A stretch of 55,683 nucleotides of DNA from IMG/VR virus record IMGVR_UViG_3300027970_000033, positions 1 through 55,683 of that record; one strand, 5' to 3'. How positions within the stretch are numbered: the stretch's first letter is position 1; every line of letters begins with the position of its first letter. Positions 27,982 through 36,690 of the stretch are shown here, in pieces. The position numbers were made by a program, and so were the translations under genes. This stretch comes from a virus. The notes under the pieces are model-generated. The model was not told the origin of the DNA, did not search any database, and worked only from the letters and a program-made list of their open reading frames with translations.

Positions 27982-28510
27982 GGAACGTGTGAAGGCCGCC
28001 ATCCCTTCATTTAGAGAATGGATTAGCTTTTGGCGCGAGTATCCTGATATATTTGTAGATATGCTCACGCCACCCAAATCTAATTTTCGTCTTTTCTTTT
28101 ACCAACGAATATTTTTGCGCACAGCTATGAGGCACAGATACTGCTACGCAACCTTTACACGTGCCTTCTCCAAATCTTTTCTTTCTATTCTTTTACTAGT
28201 AATACGCTGCGTGCTTTTTCCAGGCGCTAAATTGTTTATTGCATCTGCGGGAAAAGAGCAAGCAGCTAACATTGCGCGAGAAAAGATAGAGGAGATAGTA
28301 GAGTTGTTGCCCCCATTACATAATGAGATAGATTGGCGGGCAGGTAAAACTCAATTCGCTAAGGACTATGTGCGCATCCAGTTTAAAAATGGGTCGCGCC
28401 TAGACATTGTGGCTATTAGAGAAAGTACGCGTGGTGGCAGACGTCATGGCGGCCTAATAGAAGAAGTGATCCTTGTGGACGGCGATAAATTAAATAGTGT
28501 AATTTTGCCT
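27956..28510 (+). CDS. terL: Terminase large subunit, exon 1
   Basis: Codes for the N-terminal ATPase part (185 codons): YQRIFLRTAMRH, a Walker A-like segment ATFTRAFSKSF and the motor motif GGLIEEVILVDGDKLN. The frame runs on as nonsense after VILP. Joining 28510 to 28746 gives ILP-LMNVSRR, as in related terminases. ATG follows AGGAGG by 9 bases. The spliced product has 566 residues. Confidence 0.88.
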
Positions 28511-28745
28511 CAACAAATAGGGGCCCTAGTAGTGTAAATTACTAGTGAAGAAGTGGGTGAACCCAGTAGCATGGGGTGTGCCGAAAGGTGCTAACGAGGA
28601 AGGCGAAAGCTAATCTCGTGCCAAGCCTTGATTTTTAAGGAAGGTGTAGAGACTATCTCGCAAGAGAGTAGGGTGGAGGTTGCTACCACTCGAAGTGCCC
28701 ACCAACCAATATGTTGGTTGATGAAATAGTCCATGTGAAAACATG
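28511..28745 (+). ncRNA. Group I intron 1 in terL (235 nt, no ORF)
   Basis: Exon end GCCU pairs with a GGGC guide (P1, U-G at the cut), and the next exon CUUAU pairs with AUAGG of the same guide (P10). Core: P4 ACGAG/CTCGT (28594-28598 and 28615-28619), P7 GACTA/TAGTC (28651-28655 and 28727-28731), P8 CTC-GCAA-GAG, and a final CATGT/ACATG hairpin ending in G28745. Confidence 0.85.
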
Positions 28746-28829
28746 CTTATGAACGTTTCGCGCAGAGCCGCCAATGGTGAGGTTGACGCCCAAGAAACGC
28801 TCAATAAGAGTCAAATATATGTAACGACT
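28746..28829 (+). CDS. terL: Terminase large subunit, exon 2 (84 nt)
   Basis: Exactly 28 codons: LMNVSRRAANGEVDAQETLN then KSQIYVTT. This fills the gap between exon 1 and the AGFKDSFAY start of exon 3, as expected for the conserved N-V-x-R-R to I-T-T-A-G stretch of this terminase family. Confidence 0.88.
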
Positions 28830-29096
28830 AAACTAATGGTCCGCATACCAGTAATGATATGTGATAAGCCTTTTAATTGCGGGGAACTCCTAAAGGACAA
28901 TCCGCAGCCAAGATAGAACAATAAGTTCTATAAGGTTCAACGACTATCTCGAAAGAGAGTAAAGCCACAAGCTAATGGTGGAAGAAATAGAGGCTACCCT
29001 ACAGATGAGGGTAAAGATATAGTCTGAACTGCATGGTAACATGCAGATGCGAGTAATGTCGCTGGCTGAGAGTTGCGAACTCAGTTGAACATATTG
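28830..29096 (+). ncRNA. Group I intron 2 in terL (267 nt, no ORF)
   Basis: Classic phage group I core: AATTGCGGGG...AATCCGCAGCCAAG (P4 TGCGG 28878-28882 with CCGCA 28902-28906), GGTTCAACGACTATC and GATATAGTCTGAAC (P7 GACTA/TAGTC, 28942-28946 and 29020-29024), P8 CTC-GAAA-GAG. Exon end GACU pairs with GGUC in P1. Intron ends in G29096. Confidence 0.92.
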
Positions 29097-30158
29097 GCAG
29101 GTTTTAAGGACAGCTTTGCGTATCAAAAGCAACTGCAATTATTGCTGTGGCAGATTATGCGGCCAGGCTCTTCATTTGTCTTTGGGGGCACGTGGCGCAT
29201 TCCAGTGCATCACAATCTATTAGACCGCGGATTTGTGCGCGATATGCGGCAGGATGGAACGTTCAATGATGCTGCTTTTGAGCGCGAATATGAAAGTATT
29301 TGGTCGGGCACTATGGAGGACGCTTTCTTTAATGCAGATCAATTCGATAAGTACAGAGTACTAGCACAACCAGAGACGGAGCACTCAAATAAAGGCGCTA
29401 CAGGCTTCTATTATATCTTTGGTGTTGACGTCGGGCGCCAAGGTTCTCAGACAGTTATTATGGTATTTAAAGTAAATCCACAGCCTCAGGGAGCTGCATT
29501 TAAATCTTTGGTAAATATATTTACTATTGAGAGCGAGCATTTTGAGGATCAAGCTATCTATATAAAACAATTATTTTATAAATATCTACCTAAGGCAATA
29601 GCGGTTGATGCGAATGGTTTGGGTGCAGGACTTGTAGATTATCTTGTTACAGAAAATACTGATAAGCGCACTCGCGAAGTACTAGCACCTTTTGGGGTTA
29701 TAAATGACGATCGTGGCGATTTTAGAAAATATTACGCCAGCAATGTGGCGACAGAGCACAATTTATTATATTTAATAAAGGCCAACGCTGATATTAATAA
29801 TGAGGCCCATGTAAATGTGGTAACTCAAATAAGTAGTGGTAAAGTTCGATTTTTAATCGACGAGCGCACAGCAAAAAATAAACTTATGGCGACAAAATAT
29901 GGCAAAGAAATGCTACCTGAAGTGCGTCAAGATTATTTGCGCCCATTTGTACTTACTTCAATTCTTAAAGAAGAAATGATGAATCTGCGCGAAAAGCGCG
30001 ATGGTAAAAACGTAGTATTAGAAAAGGCCAATAATAGAATTTCAAAAGATAAATTTTCTGCCTTTGAATATGGTTTATATTATATTAAAATACTTGAAGA
30101 TAATGATAAAAGAAAAAAAGGAAAATATAGAGCTAGTGACTTTATGTTTTACAGTTAA
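29097..30158 (+). CDS. terL: Terminase large subunit, exon 3
   Basis: 353 codons plus stop: AGFKDSFAYQKQ, FVFGGTWRIP, FEREYESIWSG and the RNase H-like nuclease domain (FGVDVGRQGSQT, AVDANGLGAGLVDYL, and a late Lys/Asp region). An open frame begins upstream at 29073, but those codons belong to the intron. The nuclease cuts concatemers during packaging. Confidence 0.9.
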   Translation, partial: AGFKDSFAYQKQLQLLLWQIMRPGSSFVFGGTWRIPVHHNLLDRGFVRDMRQDGTFNDAAFEREYESIWSGTMEDAFFNADQFDKYRVLAQPETEHSNKGATGFYYIFGVDVGRQGSQTVIMVFKVNPQPQGAAFKSLVNIFTIESEHFEDQAIYIKQLFYKYLPKAIAVDANGLGAGLVDYLVTENTDKRTREVLAPFGVINDDRGDFRKYYASNVATEHNLLYLIKANADINNEAHVNVVTQISSGKVRFLIDERTAKNKLMATKYGKEMLPEVRQDYLRPFVLTSILKEEMMNLREKRDGKNVVLEKANNRISKDKFSAFEYGLYYIKILEDNDKRKKGKYRASDFMFYS

Positions 30159-30170
30159 GGAGTGGGGCAG

Positions 30171-30356
30171 ATGGAGCAATCAGAATTTATTGATAGAAGA
30201 CCTATTGATAGTTTTGTCTTTGACAGTTTAGTGGAGCTTGGGTACACTCCTTCGGCAAAAGAAGCACAAGATATTACTGATGTATTCTTCGATTTACTTG
30301 TAAATATGGGGATAGAGGTTATAGAAATTGACGAGGATGATATAGATGAACTCTAA
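30171..30356 (+). CDS. Unknown 61-residue acidic protein
   Basis: MEQSEFIDRRPIDSFVFDSL, then a helix and an acidic EIDEDDIDEL end. ATG at 30171 fits AAGGAG at 8 bases; the GTG at 30162 is too close. Between terL and the nuclease-like gene, overlapping the latter by 11 bases. Confidence 0.65.
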   Translation: MEQSEFIDRRPIDSFVFDSLVELGYTPSAKEAQDITDVFFDLLVNMGIEVIEIDEDDIDEL

Positions 30357-30729
30357 CTTAGGGGCTTTTAAAGCCCCAATGTCACGAGGGGAAATAAAAG
30401 TAAAAGAAATTTTAGAGCAGTCAGGCTTGCTTTATGAACAACAATATGTCTTTCCTGATTTAACTTCAAGCTCGGGCAAACCACTTCGTTTTGACTTTGC
30501 GGTTTTCGATGAGGATGGAGAGTTAGATTTTCTTATAGAGTATAATGGAGAACAACACTATACAGCTGTTGATGCATATGGGGGCGGCCGCAAATTAGCC
30601 CAACAAAAATTTAATGATACTCAAAAATTGCGATATTGCGCTCGACATGGACATAGACTTGTTACTATTCCTTATTATGATTATGAGATTTTGAATTTGG
30701 ATTATATTTTTGAAAAAGCTGGGATATAA
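30346..30729 (+). CDS. Vsr/PD-(D/E)XK-like endonuclease
   Basis: 127 residues: SRGEIKVKEILEQSGL, then LRFDFAVF, the active-site-like IEYNGEQHY, and a C-terminal helix and LVTIPYYD. This is the pattern of small very-short-patch-repair or PD-(D/E)XK nucleases, including free-standing phage homing enzymes. It lies 190 bases after intron-bearing terL, so it may move the introns in trans; this is inference. No HNH or GIY-YIG motif. Confidence 0.75.
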   Translation: MNSNLGAFKAPMSRGEIKVKEILEQSGLLYEQQYVFPDLTSSSGKPLRFDFAVFDEDGELDFLIEYNGEQHYTAVDAYGGGRKLAQQKFNDTQKLRYCARHGHRLVTIPYYDYEILNLDYIFEKAGI

Positions 30730-30770
30730 AGCGTAAACAATTCAATGTATTGTATATATAACTTAAGGAG

Positions 30771-32285
30771 GTGTTTATTATCTATAGAAAGAGTCCAGCA
30801 AGAGATAGAGTTGGTGAGCTTTCAAGCTCTGACATAAAATATGCTTATAGAACTAGAGAAACGACAGATGCGGCAAGTCCAGCAATAGGCGACTATCGCG
30901 CTATGGGCCGCACCATTTTCACTAAAAGAATAGTAGTAAAAGCTCTTGAAGAACGTGATATTTATAAAATAAGAAGTATAAGTAGACATTTTTTTAGTGT
31001 GAGTGGTATTTACTCTAGAGCTTGTAGATATATGGCATATTTACCAACATATGATTACACAATTACACCTAATATTACAAAATACAATTCTAAAGAGCGG
31101 CTCATGGAAGATTTTATGCGAGTGCTCAAATTTGTAGATAGTTTAAATTTAAAAACAAAACTTTCAGAAATTAGTCTTTCTGCTATTGTGGATGGGGCCT
31201 ACTATGGCTATTTAAAAACCCAAGGTAATCGAGCCGTGATTCAAGATCTTCCAACAGATTATTGTAGAAGTGTATATAAAATTAATGGTATTTCTGTTGT
31301 AGAATTTAATCTTGATTATTTTGATCGAAATTTTAAAAGTTTAGAATCTAAAAAAATTATACTGAGAAATATGCCACAAGAAATATCTGAAATGTATGTA
31401 CGTTGGAAAAGTGGCGAAGAGGTCTCATTACTAAGAGAATCTATTGGAAATTGGATGATGCTAGATATTAGCCGCGCTTTTAAAATAACTTTAAATAAAG
31501 ATGATGCGCCTCTTTTTTCTCACGCACTTCCACAAATTATTGACCTTGATGATTTGCAAGGAATTCAGAAGAAAAAAGCTGAGTCACAATTACTTAAAAT
31601 TATGGTACAAAAGATTCCACTTGATAAAAATGGTGAATTTATTTTTGACATGGAAGAGGCAAAAGCAATGCATGCGAACGCAGTTCGTATGTTAGCTCGC
31701 GCAATAAATGTCGATGTATTAACAACTTTTGCTGATTCTGAGCTTTTAGATTTAGAAGAGCGACGCACAAATGCCTCTGCAGATAATGAGCGTTGGGAGC
31801 GCTCTACATTTAGCGAACTGGGCATTTCCCAGCAATTGTTTGCCACTGAAGGTAATATAGCATTAGAAAAGTCAATTTTAAATGACGAATCTATAGCTAT
31901 GCAACTACTGTATCAATATCAGGATTGGTTAAATACTGTTCTTCATAATAAATTTATACAGAATAATCCTGATTATACATTTGATGTGTGGTTTCCAAGA
32001 CTAACTCAACACAATAGGGCAGATATGGCTCGACTATATAAAGAGCAGGCTGCGCTAGGCTATTCTAAAGTTTTACCTGCATTAGCTTTGGGCCAAAGCC
32101 AATCTAATTTTCTTTCTTCTATTCTTTTTGAAAATGAATTTTTAGATTTGGGTGCTGTGATGGTACCTGTTAAAATGGCCTCTACTCAATCTGGTAAAGC
32201 TGGCGGAGATGCGGCTGGGCGTCCACCAAAAGCTGATGATCAAAAAAGCGATAAGACTCTAGCTAATGAAGCGTCAGGGGGTTGA
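30771..32285 (+). CDS. Portal protein
   Basis: 504 residues with portal-type features: a conserved N-terminal IYRKSPARDRVGE, a long helical stem region in the C-terminal half (GIQKKKAESQLLKIMVQKIP) and a position between terminase and protease. Forms the dodecameric DNA entry ring. The GTG at 30771 directly abuts AAGGAG, and no ATG follows for 130 codons or more in a sensible place, so an ATT or ATC a few codons on may be the real start. Confidence 0.82.
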   Translation: MFIIYRKSPARDRVGELSSSDIKYAYRTRETTDAASPAIGDYRAMGRTIFTKRIVVKALEERDIYKIRSISRHFFSVSGIYSRACRYMAYLPTYDYTITPNITKYNSKERLMEDFMRVLKFVDSLNLKTKLSEISLSAIVDGAYYGYLKTQGNRAVIQDLPTDYCRSVYKINGISVVEFNLDYFDRNFKSLESKKIILRNMPQEISEMYVRWKSGEEVSLLRESIGNWMMLDISRAFKITLNKDDAPLFSHALPQIIDLDDLQGIQKKKAESQLLKIMVQKIPLDKNGEFIFDMEEAKAMHANAVRMLARAINVDVLTTFADSELLDLEERRTNASADNERWERSTFSELGISQQLFATEGNIALEKSILNDESIAMQLLYQYQDWLNTVLHNKFIQNNPDYTFDVWFPRLTQHNRADMARLYKEQAALGYSKVLPALALGQSQSNFLSSILFENEFLDLGAVMVPVKMASTQSGKAGGDAAGRPPKADDQKSDKTLANEASGG

Positions 32286-32287
32286 AA

Positions 32288-33940
32288 ATGCAAAATAGTA
32301 GTGTACCGTTAAACTTGCCTATAGAATTTATAAAAGTTGAACCTATTAATCCATTAATTACAAAAACTGTAGTAAAAATAATGTATGCGGGGAAGAATAG
32401 AAATGGTTCATATATCTCTAAGGAAGTTGCGGAAAAGATGGCTGCTTCGCTTCCTAACGTACCCATTGTGGGTGAATGGAGTGAAGAGGGTGGCGACTTT
32501 CTTTCGCATGGACAAGAACAGTTACAAAATGGAAAAATTAGAACAAGTACGCGTCCTATTGGGGTTGTTCCAACAAATACAAAAATATGGTGGGAAAAAT
32601 ATCTAGACAACGATTCTATTGAGCGAGAATATATGTGCTGTGAGGCATATATATGGACTGGTCGCTATCCAGAAACAGAAAAAATCTTTAGGGATGGCGT
32701 AAATAATCAGTCTATGGAACTTGATTCTGATACAATTAAGGGCACTTGGGCACAGATTGAAAATAGAGGCAGGGAATATTTTATAATAGAAGAGGCCATA
32801 TTTACAGCACTATGTGTTTTGGGAGAAGATGTCGAGCCTGCTTTTGAAGGCGCAGCTATAAACCCTCCATTTTATCATTATATAAACACAAACGAATCCA
32901 AAGTTGTTGATGAAATGGCCTTATTAAAACAAGAGTTGGCCGAAGCGTTGTCTGAATATGCTAAAGAAAAAATTACCAACTTTCCCGAAAGAGGAGACGA
33001 CTTAGCTATTACTTTGAGAAATTCTCAATGGGAGCTTTTTGACCCTTCTTTTGCGGCGATGATTAAAGAAAAGCATCCAGACATTTGGCGCCTAGGAGGA
33101 AATATAAGGGGAAATAGTCAGTATCGAAAACTTTCTCAGGCACTAGGAAAATCTTCTGATGATCTATCTAATACTCTAAAAGATGCAATTAAACTAAGAG
33201 AAGCTTGGGTTGCGCGACACTACAGAGATTTTAGAATTGCTGGAGTTATAGCGCAAATTAAATGGCTTGCTGTTGGTTCTCGCGGAGAAAAGTATATGAA
33301 AGATTTGGTCAAAGAAGAGATTCGTAAACGCAGAAATAGAAAGAGAAAATTTGAAAAGGAGGTAAGTGACTTAATGGAAGAAAAAGAGGGACTTACTGGA
33401 CTTATTAATCAAGAAGACGAAGAAGCCATGGTAGAAGTTGAAACAGATGGTGAAGAAGAAGTTTCTTTGAAGGATATGATTACTGAAATTGTTAAAGAAG
33501 TTATGGCAACGATGAAATCACAAGTAGTTGAAGAAGAAAAAAACATGGAAGAAGAAATGCCAGAAGAAGAAATGGCAAAGAAAGAAGATAAGATGAAAAT
33601 GGCTAAAGCAGAGGAAGACGCTGCTGCTGCTTATAGTGCAGAAGTTGAGGGTTATAAATCAGAAATTTCAGCCCTAAAGTCTAAGTTAGAGGAATATGAA
33701 AATAAAGAAAAGATGTCTTTAATTGAAAAATTCTCTATGCTTGATTCTGCATTTATTGAAAATGTTAAAGCTAACTTAGCTTCCTTTTCAGTTGAGCAAT
33801 TAGAAGCAAAATTATCTGTTGAGGCAGTTCGTTCAGGACTTGTATTTAGCCCTAAACAAGAAAATGTTTCTACATACACTATTAATGATTTTGAAAAAAC
33901 TTCAGCTCCTAGTTGGATAGCTGCGTTAGAAAAACTATAA
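32288..33940 (+). CDS. Prohead protease fused to scaffold
   Basis: 550 residues. The N-terminal 200 look like a prohead protease (KNRNGSYISKEVAEKMAASL, GVNNQSMELDSDTIKG). About 230-345 is an inserted helical domain with LREAWVARHYRDFRIAG and IKWLAVGSRGEKYMKD that I have seen in other phage head proteins. The rest is acidic coiled coil with Met/Glu repeats, a scaffold. TTG at 32282 is possible, but GGGGG suits ATG 32288. Usually cuts itself and the capsid after assembly. Confidence 0.78.
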   Translation: MQNSSVPLNLPIEFIKVEPINPLITKTVVKIMYAGKNRNGSYISKEVAEKMAASLPNVPIVGEWSEEGGDFLSHGQEQLQNGKIRTSTRPIGVVPTNTKIWWEKYLDNDSIEREYMCCEAYIWTGRYPETEKIFRDGVNNQSMELDSDTIKGTWAQIENRGREYFIIEEAIFTALCVLGEDVEPAFEGAAINPPFYHYINTNESKVVDEMALLKQELAEALSEYAKEKITNFPERGDDLAITLRNSQWELFDPSFAAMIKEKHPDIWRLGGNIRGNSQYRKLSQALGKSSDDLSNTLKDAIKLREAWVARHYRDFRIAGVIAQIKWLAVGSRGEKYMKDLVKEEIRKRRNRKRKFEKEVSDLMEEKEGLTGLINQEDEEAMVEVETDGEEEVSLKDMITEIVKEVMATMKSQVVEEEKNMEEEMPEEEMAKKEDKMKMAKAEEDAAAAYSAEVEGYKSEISALKSKLEEYENKEKMSLIEKFSMLDSAFIENVKANLASFSVEQLEAKLSVEAVRSGLVFSPKQENVSTYTINDFEKTSAPSWIAALEKL

Positions 33941-33959
33941 TTTTAAGGAGGAAATTAGA

Positions 33960-34811
33960 ATGGCTTTGTTATCAAAAAATGGATACGGTCAAGTTGAGCC
34001 AAATCACCTTACTGCTCAACGCACTGGTCAAATTTATGCTCAACTTCCTGTCGAAGCTGAAACTCTTGCAGACATTGCTACTGCTGGAGTTATTCAAAAT
34101 GGTATGTTTTTAGATTATGATTATAGCAAAAATTTAGTTGTTTCTCCACCTCTTGGGGGTTCAAACCTAACTATGTTGGTTATGAATGAAATTCGCACTT
34201 ATGCTGATTTCTTAACTCCTAAAGACTACGCACAAATTGCTACTGGTACTACTGCTGGTATTGGCCTATCAAATGAAGCTCCTGCTCTTTTAAAAGTAGC
34301 AACTTTGAATTACTATGAAAGATTGAGTGCATCAACAACTGTTACTGTTGCATTTACTAGTGCAACTTCAGGCAATGTTACTACTGGTTCTCTAATTTCT
34401 ATTAGTGGCTTAACTGGTCTTGGCGCCACATTAAATGGTACTCATACTGTTGTAACAAATGCAGGTAACACTTCAACTATTACTATTGCTACTGGTGCTC
34501 ACATCACAGCTAGTACTACTGTAAGTTCAACTGTTCAAGTTGTAGGTACAGCTGGTAGTACTGCATTTAATACAGTATATCCTCGTATGTACAAAATCAA
34601 TGTTGGCGATATTATCACTACTAACCTAGTTGATAGCACTAATGGCTTAATTTCTGACTTTGCTATTGGAGATATTCTAGTTCCTGCAGCTAATGGTGTT
34701 TTGACTAAGAGCACATTTAGCACAGCTTCTGTTGTTTTTAGAGTAGCAGGAATCACTACTACTCCAGATCTTCAAAATGCAGTAAAATTGCAATGTGTAA
34801 ATGCTAGCTAA
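33960..34811 (+). CDS. Head decoration protein with inserted beta domain
   Basis: 283 residues between scaffold and capsid, the usual place of decoration or head fibre genes. The core (LPVEAETLADIATAGVIQNG...) is interrupted near 120-200 by a Ser/Thr/Gly-rich beta domain with ISISGLTG and GTHTVVTNAG. A similar block is in the 37999-39279 product. AAGGAGG before the ATG. Confidence 0.7.
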   Translation: MALLSKNGYGQVEPNHLTAQRTGQIYAQLPVEAETLADIATAGVIQNGMFLDYDYSKNLVVSPPLGGSNLTMLVMNEIRTYADFLTPKDYAQIATGTTAGIGLSNEAPALLKVATLNYYERLSASTTVTVAFTSATSGNVTTGSLISISGLTGLGATLNGTHTVVTNAGNTSTITIATGAHITASTTVSSTVQVVGTAGSTAFNTVYPRMYKINVGDIITTNLVDSTNGLISDFAIGDILVPAANGVLTKSTFSTASVVFRVAGITTTPDLQNAVKLQCVNAS

Positions 34812-34835
34812 AAAATAAAAGGGGAGGAAAAATAA

Positions 34836-35972
34836 ATGTCTTTGAATAAAGATCAATTAAAAGACCTAATGCTTACAGTTGTTAGTGCTGACCGCAAAAG
34901 CCCTGTAGCATTTTCATATGGTGATAAGAAATTTAGCTATGAGCAACTTAATGACGCTCTTCGCTCTGAATTGAAAGAACTAGTTGGCGACTATTCAAAT
35001 TACAGAAAGAATAAAAATGTTCTTTTTGAATTGATTGAAGAAGTTGTTGAATTAAATCTTCCAAAAGTTGTTTTTGAAAACATGAAAGAATTCGCAGAAA
35101 TTAAAACGTTTGCTCATGGTGACAAGCCTTACTTTAAGCGTAAGCAATCAGCTCTTCGTGGTAAAACATTTGTTACTCGCGCAGCTATTGGTGGCGTTTA
35201 TGAAGCTTTTAAATTGAGTTCAGAAGTTATTCATGTTAATACACAATCATATGGTGGCGCAGCTCAAATCGCCCTTGAAGAATTCCTTGAGGGTTCTGTA
35301 GATTTTGCTGAATTGATTGAAATCATCATGGTTGGTTTTGAACAAGCAATTTATAAAGAAGTAATTAACGCGATGATTGCTCTTGCAACTAATGGTATTA
35401 CTAACTATCAAGGTGGATTGACAAATGCTCTTCCTGCAAATAACATTGTTACTGCAGCTGGTTGGGCGCCAATTCAATTCAATAACTTGATTAGTATCGC
35501 TCGTGCATACGGCGAACCTGTAATTTTCATGTCGCAGCAATTTGCATATAATGTAAAACCTGATAGTGGCTGGTTTGTATCTGATATTGATCGTCAAGAA
35601 ATTCGTAACAATGGCTATGTTGGTCGTTACAATGGTGCTCGCATTGTTGTTCTACCTCAATCATTCTACGATGTTTCAAATACTGCAACTCAAGCAGTTG
35701 TACCTGCGGGCTATGCATGGATTATTCCAGCTGGCGACGACAAGCCTGTTAAAGTTGCTTTTGAAGGCGACACTGTTGTTGAAGAGTTTGCAAATCGTGA
35801 CTGGTCAAAAGAAATTCAAGTATTCAAAAAGTTCGGCGTAACTATGATTGCACAACCTGGTATCGCTGTATATAATGATACTGCATTGGGTACTTACCCT
35901 ACAAATACTGGTCCTATCTTTGTATATGGCACAGGTTCACAAACACCTACATTTACAAGAATGATTACTTAA
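34836..35972 (+). CDS. Major capsid protein
   Basis: 378 residues, codon use and ribosome site (GGGGAGG) typical of a highly made protein, followed by a strong terminator. Middle helix FAELIEIIMVGFEQAIYKEV and the P-domain-like ARIVVLPQSFYD are capsid-like. HK97 fold assumed from position and size; the N-terminal delta region may be removed by the protease upstream. Confidence 0.82.
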   Translation: MSLNKDQLKDLMLTVVSADRKSPVAFSYGDKKFSYEQLNDALRSELKELVGDYSNYRKNKNVLFELIEEVVELNLPKVVFENMKEFAEIKTFAHGDKPYFKRKQSALRGKTFVTRAAIGGVYEAFKLSSEVIHVNTQSYGGAAQIALEEFLEGSVDFAELIEIIMVGFEQAIYKEVINAMIALATNGITNYQGGLTNALPANNIVTAAGWAPIQFNNLISIARAYGEPVIFMSQQFAYNVKPDSGWFVSDIDRQEIRNNGYVGRYNGARIVVLPQSFYDVSNTATQAVVPAGYAWIIPAGDDKPVKVAFEGDTVVEEFANRDWSKEIQVFKKFGVTMIAQPGIAVYNDTALGTYPTNTGPIFVYGTGSQTPTFTRMIT

Positions 35973-35984
35973 TAATTTTAATTC

Positions 35985-36021
35985 TGGGAGTGAGGAGCTT
36001 TCGCTCCCCTCCCATTTTTTT
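35985..36021 (+). terminator. Terminator after the capsid gene
   Basis: Long GGGAG-rich stem (about 12 pairs) with TTTC loop and seven T. Limits read-through into the neck genes. Confidence 0.95.
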
Positions 36022-36022
36022 A

Positions 36023-36051
36023 TTGACAAAAAACAAAAAATATGATATAAT
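36023..36051 (+). promoter_or_regulatory. Promoter of the neck genes
   Basis: TTGACA (36023-36028), 17 bp, extended TGA-TATAAT (36046-36051). It begins at the end of the terminator. Confidence 0.95.
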
Positions 36052-36071
36052 AGAATAAAAGGAGGCATTAT

Positions 36072-36680
36072 ATGAGTATTAGAAAAGATCCATATGATTT
36101 TTTAGGCGAGGGCATTACAGGCACTATGGAGGTCAAAGTGTGGGCTGTTGGTTCTGGAATTGTTGCATATAGCTTAACAGACCCTCAAGTCAATAGAACA
36201 TGGAGACCCAATGAATTAAAAATATTAACATTTCATGAGCTTTATCAATTATCAAATCATCCAGGCGGCGCTGTTCTTTTAAAAGAAAGGCTGCAGATTA
36301 GGGATAATAAAGTTCGAGAAGCTTTGCAACTTCCATTAGACCCAGAATATTTATATACGGAAGAAGATGCAAAAAATTTAGTACTAAATGGGACTCAGGA
36401 AGAAATTTTAGATGCCCTTGAATTTGGACCATTAGGATTGGCTAGTATGATTAAACACCATGCTATATTGCACACCAATTCTTTAGATAGAGTAAATTTT
36501 TTCAATACTTTATTTTCAATGAATATACAGGAGTTAAAGAATTCAATAGAAGAAACTACTGAAGAAAAGCCAGAGGTTTCGCGTAGACGAACCGAAGCTA
36601 AAGTTTCTGCTCCTAAATCAACAAGAAAAAGCAAGCCTTTACAACCTTCGGAACCACTAGTACAAGTACCATCAGAATAG
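36072..36680 (+). CDS. Unknown virion or assembly protein (202 aa)
   Basis: No family recognised. Soluble N-terminal part with WRPNELKILTFHELYQLS, then a Lys/Glu/Pro-rich flexible C-terminus. Its place after the capsid gene suggests a neck or assembly role. AGGAGG 6 bases before the ATG. Confidence 0.65.
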   Translation: MSIRKDPYDFLGEGITGTMEVKVWAVGSGIVAYSLTDPQVNRTWRPNELKILTFHELYQLSNHPGGAVLLKERLQIRDNKVREALQLPLDPEYLYTEEDAKNLVLNGTQEEILDALEFGPLGLASMIKHHAILHTNSLDRVNFFNTLFSMNIQELKNSIEETTEEKPEVSRRRTEAKVSAPKSTRKSKPLQPSEPLVQVPSE

Positions 36681-36690
36681 GGGGATTATG

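Noticed and set aside
29073-29096. ATG start of a separate gene at 29073
   Set aside because: These codons are in the intron; the protein there only makes sense as TerL exon 3.
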